A stretch of 39,873 nucleotides of DNA from Bacillota bacterium (GTDB lineage: Bacteria; Bacillota; Clostridia; Lachnospirales; Lachnospiraceae): assembly GCA_023415475.1 (NCBI GenBank), contig JAEZKL010000152.1:1-39873 (forward strand), written 5' to 3'. Position numbers and translations under genes: made by a program. Shown here in pieces: positions 25,777-35,256 of the stretch (its first letter is position 1; each line of letters begins with the position of its first letter). Under the pieces are notes generated by a model. It was not told where the DNA came from, searched no databases, and was given only the letters and a program-made list of their open reading frames with translations.

Positions 25777-26511
25777 ATGTATCGAATGGTTATTGCTGAC
25801 GATGAAGAAAAGATATTGGAAGGAATATCAGAACTATTCCCATGGAATAATATTGGCTTTCAAGTTGTAGCGAAGTTCACGGACGCCAGAAGTGCATTAT
25901 CCTATATTGAGAATAATCCGGTGGATGTGGTTATGTCCGATATCTCAATGCCTGATATGAATGGCATTGAGTTGACGAAGGAGCTGAAGCGATTTCCGCA
26001 TATTAAGGTCGTCCTGTTCAGCAGCTATAAGGATTATGAATATATGCATGCTGCAATTCTATATGGGACCTATGACTATTTGCTTAAGCCGATTCGTTAT
26101 GAAGAGCTGGTAGCCTGCTTTGAGAGAATTAAAGCGAAGCTGGACGAAGAACATCAGACAGAGGTTATAAAGCCAAAAACATATTATAGCGAGATTATCC
26201 AGCGAGTGGATGATTACCTGATTAATAATTACCGAAAGGCTTCTTTGGAAGGTGCTGCGGAAGCAGTTGGACTAAGTCCCAATTATCTGTCAAAGGTTTA
26301 TAAAGAAAAATCGGGCTCCGGATTCATGGAACGGCTGAATAAGATTAAGATGGAGAAAGCCAGTGAGCTTTTAATGGATCCCAGCTATAAGCATTACGAA
26401 GTAGCATTTTATGTGGGATATGATAATCCAAAGAATTTCTCCAGGGCATTTAAAGCCTATTTTAATGTGAGTCCAATGGAGTATAGAAACGGTCAAAGGA
26501 AGGGGCACTAA
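25777..26511 (+). CDS. Response regulator, YesN type (receiver + AraC HTH)
   Basis: This 244-residue two-component regulator has an N-terminal receiver with the acidic pair D8-D9, phospho-acceptor Asp55 in VVMSDISMPDMNG and Lys in LLKPI. The C-terminal AraC-type domain reads ASLEGAAEAVGLSPNYLSKVYKEKSG, then VAFYVGYDNPKNFSRAFKAYFNVSPMEYR. It is much shorter than typical 500-residue YesN proteins because the middle part is absent. The frame is open 20 codons further upstream, but AAAGGAGG before this ATG and the receiver start decide it. The kinase gene follows 7 bases after the stop. It probably activates the transporter and xylosidase operon. Confidence 0.92.
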   Translation: MYRMVIADDEEKILEGISELFPWNNIGFQVVAKFTDARSALSYIENNPVDVVMSDISMPDMNGIELTKELKRFPHIKVVLFSSYKDYEYMHAAILYGTYDYLLKPIRYEELVACFERIKAKLDEEHQTEVIKPKTYYSEIIQRVDDYLINNYRKASLEGAAEAVGLSPNYLSKVYKEKSGSGFMERLNKIKMEKASELLMDPSYKHYEVAFYVGYDNPKNFSRAFKAYFNVSPMEYRNGQRKGH

Positions 26512-26518
26512 TTACTAC

Positions 26519-28309
26519 ATGCTTAAGAAGTTTTTTATAAAACGTTTTCAAACCTACGCGTTAATTATGATTATACCTATGCTGCTGCTTTTTATTATCA
26601 TGGGATACCTTCTGATTGATACACAGAAGAAGGATTTTGAAAAGATGGGAGTTCATACGATAGATAGTATAAACCAAAACATTATCAATAATATTTATAG
26701 TACCATACATCAACAGGATACTATCCTCAGAAATGAACAGCATAAGCTTTCTATGAAGAAATTATTAAGTCATGATTTACTGGAGTATAGGGATATTATT
26801 TTTATGAATGCCATGACAAATTTCTTGAAGAGCTACGAGAACTCCTATTCGTATATCCATTCCATCTATTTATATCTGGATGGTTTGGATAATTTACTGT
26901 CTTCTTCTTCCACTGAATTGGCCACTTTTAAAACCTATTATGACATCGGGTGGTATGACCAGTATAGAAAAATACCGAGTGACAGCAATCAGTATATTGA
27001 AACAAGAAAATTACAGCGCTACAGCTACGATGTAGAAAAGGATGTTATCACCCTCTACCAGCGAATGTCCAATGCTAAGGGTGTAATTATTTTGAATGTT
27101 AATAAGGATGATTTTAGTGAGAAAATTCTTACGATGCTAAATTCTGGTCAAGGTGTCTTTCTTCTGGACAAAAAAGGAGAAGTATTATTTAGCAGCAGTA
27201 AAACAGCAGCATCTGATGTCGGTACAAGGGAAGGCTTTTTCACAGACATCGTGAATGAATATGTTTCAAAGAACAAGTCTTCTTACAATCAGAAGTGGGT
27301 TAAATTAAACGGAAAATCATATTTGTTTTATATAGAGCCTAATGACCAATTCCAAACTTATATGGTATCAATGATCTCTTATGATGCCTTCGCTGCAAGC
27401 TTGAAGGATTTCGTAGGGCTTTCTGCTGCCATCTTTGTTATAAATATTTTTATTATCATGCTGCTGGCTTGGATTACGACGAAAAGTGCATTTAAGCACA
27501 TAACATATCTGGTGGATGTGTTTAGTGCAGCTGAAAGAGGAGAACCAATTGAGGAACCGCAGCCTGTTGTGAAAGATGAGTACAACCTGATACTGAATAA
27601 TATATTGTTCCTCTATATTAAAAGCAACCAAATGCAGGTTGCTTTATTGGAGAAGCAGCATCAGAGCCAGGTTTCTGAATTGATGGCCCTACAATTACAG
27701 ATTAATCCTCACTTTATATTTAATACACTTCAGACCATAGATCTGGAAATTATGAAGGAGTTAGGCGGGCAATCTACTCTGCATACCCTTGTTCAGGAGC
27801 TGTCACGAATCATGAAATATGCATTGGTGGACCCGACAGAAGCAGTGACCATGAGGGAGGAGTTGAATTATTTAAAGGCCTACTTAGAGATTCAGGAAGT
27901 CAGATTTAATAATAATCTTGTTACCTATTATGAAATCGAGGAAGCTCTTTATGACAATTATGTTTTTCGACTTATGCTCCAGCCGATGGTTGAAAATTGT
28001 GTTATCCATGGAATAAGGTCAGTCAATCAGCGATGCTACATCAAGATTAAGGCATACAGAAGAAACGATGAAATATATATTTGTGTTATTGACAACGGTT
28101 GTGGAATGTCGAAGCAGTACCTGAAGGAGTTAAAAGAAAAAATCAATGATCCTAAGGCAAAAAACATCGGTTTGACTAATTTAAATCGGAGATTAATCCT
28201 GCATTACGGAGAGGATAGCAAACTGAATATTCAAAGTAAGTCAGGTATGGGGACAGCTATCTGCTTCCGCATACCGATCCGGATAACGGAAAGCAATGAA
28301 ATACTCTAA
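26519..28309 (+). CDS. Sensor histidine kinase, YesM type
   Basis: This 596-residue membrane kinase has a membrane segment at about 12-33, an extracellular sensor, and a second segment at about 300-321. A linker then leads to the LytS/YesM-type histidine box LQINPHFIFNTLQTIDLEIM with His398. The ATP-binding domain shows QPMVENCVIHGI, DNGCGM and IGLTNLNRRL. It partners with the response regulator just upstream; the short gap and lack of a strong ribosome site of its own suggest coupled translation. The likely signal is an extracellular xylo-oligosaccharide or similar sugar, possibly through the binding protein at 28541, which is inference. Confidence 0.93.
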   Translation: MLKKFFIKRFQTYALIMIIPMLLLFIIMGYLLIDTQKKDFEKMGVHTIDSINQNIINNIYSTIHQQDTILRNEQHKLSMKKLLSHDLLEYRDIIFMNAMTNFLKSYENSYSYIHSIYLYLDGLDNLLSSSSTELATFKTYYDIGWYDQYRKIPSDSNQYIETRKLQRYSYDVEKDVITLYQRMSNAKGVIILNVNKDDFSEKILTMLNSGQGVFLLDKKGEVLFSSSKTAASDVGTREGFFTDIVNEYVSKNKSSYNQKWVKLNGKSYLFYIEPNDQFQTYMVSMISYDAFAASLKDFVGLSAAIFVINIFIIMLLAWITTKSAFKHITYLVDVFSAAERGEPIEEPQPVVKDEYNLILNNILFLYIKSNQMQVALLEKQHQSQVSELMALQLQINPHFIFNTLQTIDLEIMKELGGQSTLHTLVQELSRIMKYALVDPTEAVTMREELNYLKAYLEIQEVRFNNNLVTYYEIEEALYDNYVFRLMLQPMVENCVIHGIRSVNQRCYIKIKAYRRNDEIYICVIDNGCGMSKQYLKELKEKINDPKAKNIGLTNLNRRLILHYGEDSKLNIQSKSGMGTAICFRIPIRITESNEIL

Positions 28310-28540
28310 ACGATGGCTATTTCATTATGAAAAACATGAATATCTTCATAGAATATGAAGAATAGAATAAAAATAAAAAAAAATGATACCATGGGGCAAA
28401 ATTACCGTAATTTATGAGTTCTTATGATATTTGGGATACCTGTTCGTTTCGGCTTATCGATGCTAAGATAGTATCATTGAAAGAGCTTATTGCCCAATTG
28501 GAATAAGTACACTCAATAAAAAAATGGGAGGTATTAAAAT

Positions 28541-29902
28541 ATGTTTTTGAAAAAAGTTACTACAATTATTCTTGTTGCGGCTATGACGGTTTCCTTAACC
28601 GCATGTGGCAAAAGCAGTTCTACCGACAGTACCAAGAACGATACTGGTACAGAACCTACAAAAGCTGTATCTACAGACAGTGGCTCCGCTACTTCTGAAG
28701 AGCATGAGCCGGTAAATCTTCGCTTCTCCTGGTGGGGTGGGGATGCAAGACATGAAGCAACCTTAGCCGTAATCGATCTTTTCGAGCAACAGTACCCGTG
28801 GATTACAATTGATGCGGAATACAGTGCGCAGGATGGTTACAACGATAAGCTTATGACTCAGTTCTCTTCCGGCACCGCTCCTGACATTATGCAGATGGAA
28901 ACTGGTGCCGCTCCTGAATATTATAGTCAGGATCTGCTCTACAATCTGTCAGAGACCAGTATAGATTTCTCTAACTTTGATCCGACATTCCTTGTGAATA
29001 ACGGACAATTTGGTTCCGGCAGTCAATATGCGATACCTACTGGAAAGGCGGGTTCCGCAATCATCGTGAATAAGGATTTAGCAGATGCAATCGGTATTGA
29101 CTTTACACAGCAATACGATTGGGATCAGTTGATTGAGTGGGGTAAGCAGGTGCAGGCTTATGATCCCTCATTATACCTCATCCAAGGAAATGTAAGCTAT
29201 ATGATGCCATTCATCATGCGTTGTATGCCAAGACAGATGAATGGAAAGCCAATTATCAGTGCAGACAATCAATTGACAGTAACGGAAGAACAATTTACCA
29301 AGATGCTAGATTTTGTAAAACAATTATATGATAATAATGTAGTTGTCCCTGTTTCTTATATGGCATCCTACGGTACCAATAATCAGGATGATCCGAACTG
29401 GATTGCCGGTAAATATGTATCAATGGTAGGTTATACCTCTAGTGCAGATGTTATGCAGGCAGCTAATCCGGACCCTAATTATATCGCTGGTAATATGCCG
29501 GTGTTCGCAGATGCGGTAAGTGATGGATGGGCGAACGACTGTCCTCAGTTCATGGGTATTTATAAGAACACTAAGCACCCGGAGGAAGCCGCTTTATTCT
29601 TAGATTTCTTCTTTAATAATGAAGAAGCAGCTAAGACCTTAGGTACCGTTCGTTCTGTACCTCCGACAGCAAAGGCTCAGGAGATTACGGTTACCGCTGG
29701 AACGCTTAATCCTTTAACCAAGATGGCTGTTGACGTAAGCCAGCAATACAAGGGTTTTTCTGACGGTGGTAAGACAACCAGTGCAGAGGTAACAGCAATT
29801 CTTATCGATGCTTATGAAAGTGTTGCTTACGGTGCAAAGACTCCTACTGAAGCAGCGAAGGAAGTCGTACAATTAATCAATAATTATTTATCCGCACAAT
29901 AG
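28541..29902 (+). CDS. Sugar-binding lipoprotein of an ABC transporter
   Basis: This 453-residue lipoprotein has the signal MFLKKVTTIILVAAMTVS and lipobox LTAC with Cys22, followed by a Ser/Thr/Asp-rich tether to about residue 55. The mature part is a family-1 solute-binding protein: LRFSWWGGDARHEATLAVIDLFEQ is the standard first strand and helix. The GGAGG before the ATG is strong. It is the first gene of the transporter-xylosidase operon and probably captures xylo-oligosaccharides at the membrane. A 17-bp hairpin after it likely makes it more abundant than the permeases. There is no ATPase gene nearby. Confidence 0.93.
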   Translation: MFLKKVTTIILVAAMTVSLTACGKSSSTDSTKNDTGTEPTKAVSTDSGSATSEEHEPVNLRFSWWGGDARHEATLAVIDLFEQQYPWITIDAEYSAQDGYNDKLMTQFSSGTAPDIMQMETGAAPEYYSQDLLYNLSETSIDFSNFDPTFLVNNGQFGSGSQYAIPTGKAGSAIIVNKDLADAIGIDFTQQYDWDQLIEWGKQVQAYDPSLYLIQGNVSYMMPFIMRCMPRQMNGKPIISADNQLTVTEEQFTKMLDFVKQLYDNNVVVPVSYMASYGTNNQDDPNWIAGKYVSMVGYTSSADVMQAANPDPNYIAGNMPVFADAVSDGWANDCPQFMGIYKNTKHPEEAALFLDFFFNNEEAAKTLGTVRSVPPTAKAQEITVTAGTLNPLTKMAVDVSQQYKGFSDGGKTTSAEVTAILIDAYESVAYGAKTPTEAAKEVVQLINNYLSAQ

Positions 29903-29932
29903 AGCTACATAGCAAATCCTTTCAGTGATCAG

Positions 29933-29990
29933 GCTGCCGCTAAATAATGTTATGTAATTTTACATTGGTCATTATTTAGCGGCAGCTCTT
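29933..29990 (+). terminator. Intercistronic attenuator hairpin
   Basis: GCTGCCGCTAAATAATG (29933-29949) pairs perfectly over 17 bp with 29970-29986, then TCTTTT. It stands between the binding-protein gene and the first permease and should act as a partial terminator or 3' end protector. Confidence 0.8.
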
Positions 29991-30017
29991 TTAAATAAGC
30001 GAGCGAGGTGATACACA

Positions 30018-30911
30018 ATGAAAAGTTCATTACTAACAAAAAGAGGTCATAAGGCATACATATATATATTACCTTGGCTAATTGGCTTAGCAGTATTGCA
30101 AATATATCCTTTTATAGCTTCACTATTTTATTCGTTTACCGATTACAATGCCTTTGGAAAAATGAATTTTATTGGTTTTAATAATTATATCAAATTATTT
30201 ACGAAGGATGCTGAATTCTACAAATCCTTGGGTGTGACCTTGAAATATACATTGTTCACCGTACCAGGTAAAATTGTTTTTTCGTTAATTGTTGCTCTCT
30301 TATTAAACCGGGCAAGAAAGGGTATCGGCGTAATGCGAACTATTTTTTATCTGCCTTCTTTATTTGGCGGAAGCATTGCCGTTTCAATCCTTTGGAAATT
30401 GATGTTTATGGATAATGGATTAATTAATTCACTTATTGGTATGTTTCATATTGAGCCTATCTCATGGTTAGGAGATCCTAACGTGGCATTATTTACCATT
30501 AGCACCATGGAAATGTGGCAGTTTGGCTCTTCTATGGTAATGTTCCTTGCAGCATTAAAGAATGTTCCTAAATCGTTATATGAAGCGGCGGGAATTGATG
30601 GTGCAAGCAAAGTTCAGAGTTTCTTTAAAGTAACATTTCCACAGATTACTCCAATTATATTCTTTACAATAATTATGCAGACAATCAATGCATTGCAAAA
30701 CTTTACCTCTGCATTTGTCATTACAAAGGGCGGTCCGGTAAAATCCACATATATGCTGGGTCTGAAGCTTTACTACGATGGCTTCTCCTACCATAAGATG
30801 GGATATGCAAGTGCCTCTTCTTGGATAATATTCATGCTGATCCTGGTTATTACCCTGATTCTGTTCGGAACTCAGAAGTACTGGGTGTTCTATGAAGATG
30901 AAAGTAAATAA
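30018..30911 (+). CDS. Sugar ABC transporter permease (MalF/UgpA type)
   Basis: This 297-residue permease has about six membrane segments. The first, YIYILPWLIGLAVLQIYPFI, is typical of the MalF-like half of carbohydrate transporters. The EAA loop reads EAAGIDGASKVQSFFKVTFP near 190-209. The GAGGTGA ribosome site lies before the ATG. It partners with the permease at 30966 and the binding lipoprotein at 28541. Cargo is probably xylo-oligosaccharide, by context. Confidence 0.93.
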   Translation: MKSSLLTKRGHKAYIYILPWLIGLAVLQIYPFIASLFYSFTDYNAFGKMNFIGFNNYIKLFTKDAEFYKSLGVTLKYTLFTVPGKIVFSLIVALLLNRARKGIGVMRTIFYLPSLFGGSIAVSILWKLMFMDNGLINSLIGMFHIEPISWLGDPNVALFTISTMEMWQFGSSMVMFLAALKNVPKSLYEAAGIDGASKVQSFFKVTFPQITPIIFFTIIMQTINALQNFTSAFVITKGGPVKSTYMLGLKLYYDGFSYHKMGYASASSWIIFMLILVITLILFGTQKYWVFYEDESK

Positions 30912-30965
30912 CAATAACTGCTATAAGTGGGAACAGATCATGCTGTTAGAAAGAAGGCGAGAATT

Positions 30966-31814
30966 ATGAACAAAAAATTAATTAAGAAAATACGCGGGGA
31001 TTTCTCCTATACCTGTATAATCATAATAGGACTCTTGATGATTTATCCTCTTATCTGGATGTTCTTTACAAGCTTTAAATCCAATAATGAAATATTTGGT
31101 TCTCTAAAGCTCCTTCCGGAAGGCTTTAGTCTGCAGCCCTATATTAACGGCTGGACAAGTGCAGGAGGAATCAGCTATACCAAATTTTTTATTAATACCT
31201 TTAAATTAGTTATTCCTACAACATTATTCACGGTGTTATCCAGTACTCTCGTAGCCTATGGCTTCACACGTTTTGAATTCAAGGGCAAGAAGCTGCTGTT
31301 TGGAATATTGATTTCCACCTTGATGCTGCCGAATGCGGTAATCATCATTCCCCGATATACTATTTTCAATAAGCTTGGAATGATAGATAGCTACTGGCCA
31401 TTCTACCTTCAGGCAATATTCGCCTGCTATCCATTCTTTACCTATATGCTGATACAGTTTATGAGAGGATTACCCAGTGAGCTTGATGAATCTGCTTACT
31501 TAGATGGCTGCGGAACGTTCAAGGTGCTGTACAAAATTCTGCTACCATTACTTAAACCGTCCATGTTTTCCGCTGGATTATTCCAGTTTTTATGGACCTA
31601 CAATGATTACTTTAATTCTCTTATTTATATTAATACCGTAAAGAAATACACCGTATCCTTGGCGCTGCGTCTTTCCATTGATGCAGAGACCGTAGTACAG
31701 TGGAATCAGGTAATGGCAATGGCGTGTATTGCAGTATTACCGGTAGTTGTTTTATTCTTTCTCGCTCAACGATATTTTATTGATGGGATTGCAACAACCG
31801 GACTAAAAGGGTAA
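30966..31814 (+). CDS. Sugar ABC transporter permease (MalG/UgpE type)
   Basis: This 282-residue inner-membrane permease opens with IIIGLLMIYPLIWMFFTSFK and has an EAA-like loop, ESAYLDGCGTFKVLYKILLP. It ends YFIDGIATTGLKG, the usual C-terminus of MalG-type permeases. A GTG 13 codons upstream is open, but AGAAGGCGAG sits before this ATG and the membrane start fits better. Fifty-four bases separate it from the first permease. It is followed after 13 bases by the xylosidase gene, so import and hydrolysis are co-expressed. Confidence 0.92.
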   Translation: MNKKLIKKIRGDFSYTCIIIIGLLMIYPLIWMFFTSFKSNNEIFGSLKLLPEGFSLQPYINGWTSAGGISYTKFFINTFKLVIPTTLFTVLSSTLVAYGFTRFEFKGKKLLFGILISTLMLPNAVIIIPRYTIFNKLGMIDSYWPFYLQAIFACYPFFTYMLIQFMRGLPSELDESAYLDGCGTFKVLYKILLPLLKPSMFSAGLFQFLWTYNDYFNSLIYINTVKKYTVSLALRLSIDAETVVQWNQVMAMACIAVLPVVVLFFLAQRYFIDGIATTGLKG

Positions 31815-31827
31815 AGGAGATTTTGAT

Positions 31828-33423
31828 ATGGCTTATGCAACTAATCCGATTTTAAAAGGCTTCAATCCGGATCCGTCCATTCTCAGGGTGGACAAAGATT
31901 ATTATATTGCAACATCAACCTTTGAATGGTTTCCGGGGGTACAGATCCATCATTCTACAGATTTAATACATTGGGAGCTGATTGGTCATCCGCTAGAGAG
32001 ACTTACTCAGCTCAATATGCTGGGAAATCAGAGCTCCTGTGGTGTCTGGGCACCCTGCCTATCCTATAGTAATGGGATTTATTATCTTATTTATACGGAT
32101 GTAAAAGCGTTCCTTGGTATGTTCAAGGATACCCATAATTATCTGGTAACAGCAACTGACATCAGAGGCCCCTGGTCAGAGCCTGTCTATCTGAATTCAA
32201 GCGGCTTTGATCCTTCCTTATTCCATGATGATGACGGTAAAAAATATTTGTTGAACATGGTTATGGATTATAGACGCTATAACTCGAAATTCGCTGGTAT
32301 CGTATTACAGGAATATTCGGAAGAAAGAAAAGCTTTGGTAGGAGAGCCGGTGAATATTTTTAAGGGAACTCCCTTGGGCTTCACAGAAGGACCACATCTT
32401 TATAAGCACGATGGTTATTACTATTTGATTACTGCAGAAGGCTCGACAGAATATGGTCATGCAGTAACAGTAGCAAGAAGCAGGAGTCTAACAGGTCCCT
32501 ATGAGGTGGATCCGATGAATCCGATATTGACGTCATCCCATGCCCCTGACAATCTGCTTCAAAAAGCCGGTCATGCGAGTATTACCAGCGGACATAACGG
32601 AAAATGGTATCTGGCTCATCTCTGCGGGAGGCCGGTGGGTGAAAACCGTATGTGCATACTGGGACGTGAGACCTCACTCCAGGAGGTTGTATGGAAGGAT
32701 GGGTGGCTGCGTCTTGCAAATGGTAGTAATACTCCAAGTCTGACTGTAGAAATCGAAGGTGTAGAGGTTGACTCTACAATAGAAAAGCAATATTTAATGG
32801 AAGACTTTGATCAGGCCTCCTGGAGCATTCATCTGCAGACGCTGAGAGTTCCCCTTGCAGAGCGGGCTTCCTTAGTGGAGAGACCCGGATATTTACGCTT
32901 ATATGGAAGAGAATCCTTTACTTCCTGCCACTACCAGTCACTTTTGGCACACAGACAGCAGAGCTTCTACTGTGAAGTAACCACTAAAGTGGACTTTGAA
33001 CCAAAGAATTTTCAGACTATGGCCGGATTGGTCTATTACTATGATTCTTTAAGTTATTATTATTTATATATTACAGAGGATGAGAGATTAGGAAGAGTTC
33101 TTAGCATCCTGTCCAACGTATTGGGCAAGGGTACTCAGCCAATCGGTGCCGGTATTGCGTTACCGAAGACTGGCGAGGTTTATCTAAAATTAACGACAGA
33201 AAAAGAAAAAGCATATTTCTCCTATTCCCTGGATAACAAGGAATACATCCAGGTTGGAAAGGCTCTTGATGCAACGGTTCTTTCGGACGATTACTATGAA
33301 TCTACCGGACATATTCTTTTTACCGGGGCTTTTATCGGCATCTGCTGTCAGGATCTATCAGGGCAGGGAGCATATGCAGACTTTGATTATTTTGAATACA
33401 AGGAGGATGACCATGAGCTATAG
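31828..33423 (+). CDS. GH43 beta-xylosidase
   Basis: This 531-residue cytoplasmic glycosidase should release xylose (or arabinose) from the non-reducing end of imported xylo-oligosaccharides by inversion. The catalytic set of the five-bladed GH43 propeller is plain: Asp15 in GFNPDPSI (base), Asp128 in SGFDPSLF (pKa modulator) and Glu187 in FTEGPHLY (acid). These positions are almost the same as in the well-known two-domain xylosidases. From about residue 320 a beta-sandwich C-terminal domain follows (YLRLYGRESFTSCHYQSLL), also as in those enzymes. AAAGGAG precedes the ATG. Its end overlaps the transketolase start by 11 bases. Confidence 0.93.
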   Translation: MAYATNPILKGFNPDPSILRVDKDYYIATSTFEWFPGVQIHHSTDLIHWELIGHPLERLTQLNMLGNQSSCGVWAPCLSYSNGIYYLIYTDVKAFLGMFKDTHNYLVTATDIRGPWSEPVYLNSSGFDPSLFHDDDGKKYLLNMVMDYRRYNSKFAGIVLQEYSEERKALVGEPVNIFKGTPLGFTEGPHLYKHDGYYYLITAEGSTEYGHAVTVARSRSLTGPYEVDPMNPILTSSHAPDNLLQKAGHASITSGHNGKWYLAHLCGRPVGENRMCILGRETSLQEVVWKDGWLRLANGSNTPSLTVEIEGVEVDSTIEKQYLMEDFDQASWSIHLQTLRVPLAERASLVERPGYLRLYGRESFTSCHYQSLLAHRQQSFYCEVTTKVDFEPKNFQTMAGLVYYYDSLSYYYLYITEDERLGRVLSILSNVLGKGTQPIGAGIALPKTGEVYLKLTTEKEKAYFSYSLDNKEYIQVGKALDATVLSDDYYESTGHILFTGAFIGICCQDLSGQGAYADFDYFEYKEDDHEL

Positions 33424-34237
33424 CAAGGAATTAATAGATGAATTAAATAAAAAGGCACAGCAAATACGAAAGGATGTTGTTATCAGTATCGGAGTAGGAG
33501 TTGCAGGACACATCGGGGGCTCCAATTCAGCTGCAGATATCATAACAGCATTGTATTTCCATAAAATGAAGCATGATCCGAAGAATCCCAAAATGGAGGA
33601 TCGAGATCGTTTCCTCTTAAGCAAAGGACATGTTGGTATTCTGCAATATGCTGCCTTAGCGGAATCAGGATATTTTCCGGTAGAGGATCTTAAGAAGACC
33701 AAAGAGATCGGTTTTTATCTCCAGGGACATCCGGACGTGCAGAAGACTCCCGGCATCGAGGCGGGCACGGGTTCCTTAGGACAGGGCTTATCCATAGGAC
33801 TTGGTATGGCTCTTGGTATGAAGCTGGATCAGATTAATCGAAAGGTATATGTCCTAGTTGGAGATGGTGAAATCGCAGAAGGACAAATTTGGGAAGCAGC
33901 AATGGCAGCAAGCTCCTTCAAAGCAGATAATCTGGTAGCAATTATGGATCATAACAGACTGCAGGCAAATGGTACTATTGTTGACCGCTTCAACACGAAC
34001 CCTATCATCCCCAAATGGGAGAGCTTTGGCTGGAATGTAATTGAGATTGACGGGCATAACATGGAGGAAATATTGGCAGCACTGGACAAAGCGGATACGG
34101 TAAAGGGCAAACCTACTGTAATCGTAGCTCATACGGTAAAAGGAAAAGGTGTTAGCTTTGCAGAAAATGTAGTGGGATACCATAATGGAATGCTGACGGA
34201 TGAAACATATGCTCAGGCACTCAAAGAATTGTCATAA
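33413..34237 (+). CDS. Transketolase, N-terminal (ThDP-binding) subunit
   Basis: This 274-residue protein corresponds to the first third of a full transketolase. It shows AGHIGGSNSAADIITALYF, SKGHVGILQYAALAESGYF and the thiamine-diphosphate motif GDGEIAEGQIWEAA...DHNRLQ near 149-185. The frame is open far into the xylosidase gene, but AAGGAGG six bases before this ATG sets the start, 11 bases inside the upstream gene. It acts with the next gene's product as a split enzyme, as is common in Firmicutes, moving two-carbon units between sugar phosphates. Its place after the xylosidase suggests pentose use, though such operonic pairs can be specialised for unusual ketoses. Confidence 0.93.
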   Translation: MSYSKELIDELNKKAQQIRKDVVISIGVGVAGHIGGSNSAADIITALYFHKMKHDPKNPKMEDRDRFLLSKGHVGILQYAALAESGYFPVEDLKKTKEIGFYLQGHPDVQKTPGIEAGTGSLGQGLSIGLGMALGMKLDQINRKVYVLVGDGEIAEGQIWEAAMAASSFKADNLVAIMDHNRLQANGTIVDRFNTNPIIPKWESFGWNVIEIDGHNMEEILAALDKADTVKGKPTVIVAHTVKGKGVSFAENVVGYHNGMLTDETYAQALKELS

Positions 34238-34317
34238 GTGTGAATAAAAAGCGATTTACACTATTATTTATAATGATGCTATTGCAGCATTATATCGGGA
34301 ATTAGGAGGATAGGATA

Positions 34318-35256
34318 ATGACATATACAAATCAAAGAACGGCGTATGGTAATACGTTGGTGGAATTAGGGAAAGAGAACAAGAGAATTGTTGTCCTTGA
34401 TGCTGACCTTGGTGGATCAACGATGGGAAAGCTATTTGAGGCAGCATATCCGGATAGACATTTTGAAATGGGTATTGCAGAAGCGAATATGACTTCGGTT
34501 GCTGCAGGACTTGCCCAGACAGGAAAGATTCCCTTCACGAATTCCTTTGCGGTATTTGCAGCAGGGCGTGCTTATGATCAGATACGGCAGACAATATCAA
34601 TCGGAGAATTAAATGTTAAAATCTGTGGATCCTCAGCAGGTTTATCCGACTTTGGTGATGGCGCTACCCATCAGTCTGTAGAGGATTTAGCCATCATGAG
34701 GGCAATTCCCAATATGACAGTAATCTGTCCCGTGGATGCCAATGAAACAGTACAAGCGGTAAAAGCAATGGTAGATATGAACGGACCCTGCTATCTAAGA
34801 TTAAACCGTAACGATTATGATAATGTTACACCTGAGGATAAGCCCTTCGAAATCGGTATGCCGAGTGTCATTAAGGAAGGCAGCGATATCGTAGTATTTG
34901 CAACCGGAATCATGGTAGGTAAGGCTCTGGAAGCGGCAGAGGAGTTAAAGGGTAAGGTTTCCGTCAAGGTAGTGAACGTAAGTACAATCAAACCCATGAA
35001 TAAGGAAGCTGTGATTGCGATGGCTTCCGGCTGCAAAGCAGTGGTTACTGTAGAAGAGCATAGTATCGTCGGCGGTCTGGGCAGCGCAATTTCGGAGGTG
35101 CTTTGTAAAGAAGGCAAACCGATCGAGTACGTAGGGGTAAACGATACCTTTGGTAGTAGCGCTCATTGCTATAAGGATGTACTGGATTTCTATGGTCTGA
35201 CAAAGGAACATATCGTAGATGCAATCGTAAAGATGGCAGATTGGAGGATATTATGA
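34318..35256 (+). CDS. Transketolase, C-terminal (pyrimidine-binding) subunit
   Basis: This 312-residue partner of the preceding gene has the catalytic Glu55 in HFEMGIAEANM, which activates thiamine diphosphate, followed by FTNSFAVFAAGRAYDQIR and a C-terminal transketolase domain (VVTVEEHSIVGGLGSAISE). TTAGGAGGATAGG lies before the ATG. The 80-base gap from the N-terminal subunit holds no other gene. The stop overlaps the next start (ATGA), so the dehydrogenase is translated with it. Exact donor and acceptor sugars are not determined by sequence. Confidence 0.93.
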   Translation: MTYTNQRTAYGNTLVELGKENKRIVVLDADLGGSTMGKLFEAAYPDRHFEMGIAEANMTSVAAGLAQTGKIPFTNSFAVFAAGRAYDQIRQTISIGELNVKICGSSAGLSDFGDGATHQSVEDLAIMRAIPNMTVICPVDANETVQAVKAMVDMNGPCYLRLNRNDYDNVTPEDKPFEIGMPSVIKEGSDIVVFATGIMVGKALEAAEELKGKVSVKVVNVSTIKPMNKEAVIAMASGCKAVVTVEEHSIVGGLGSAISEVLCKEGKPIEYVGVNDTFGSSAHCYKDVLDFYGLTKEHIVDAIVKMADWRIL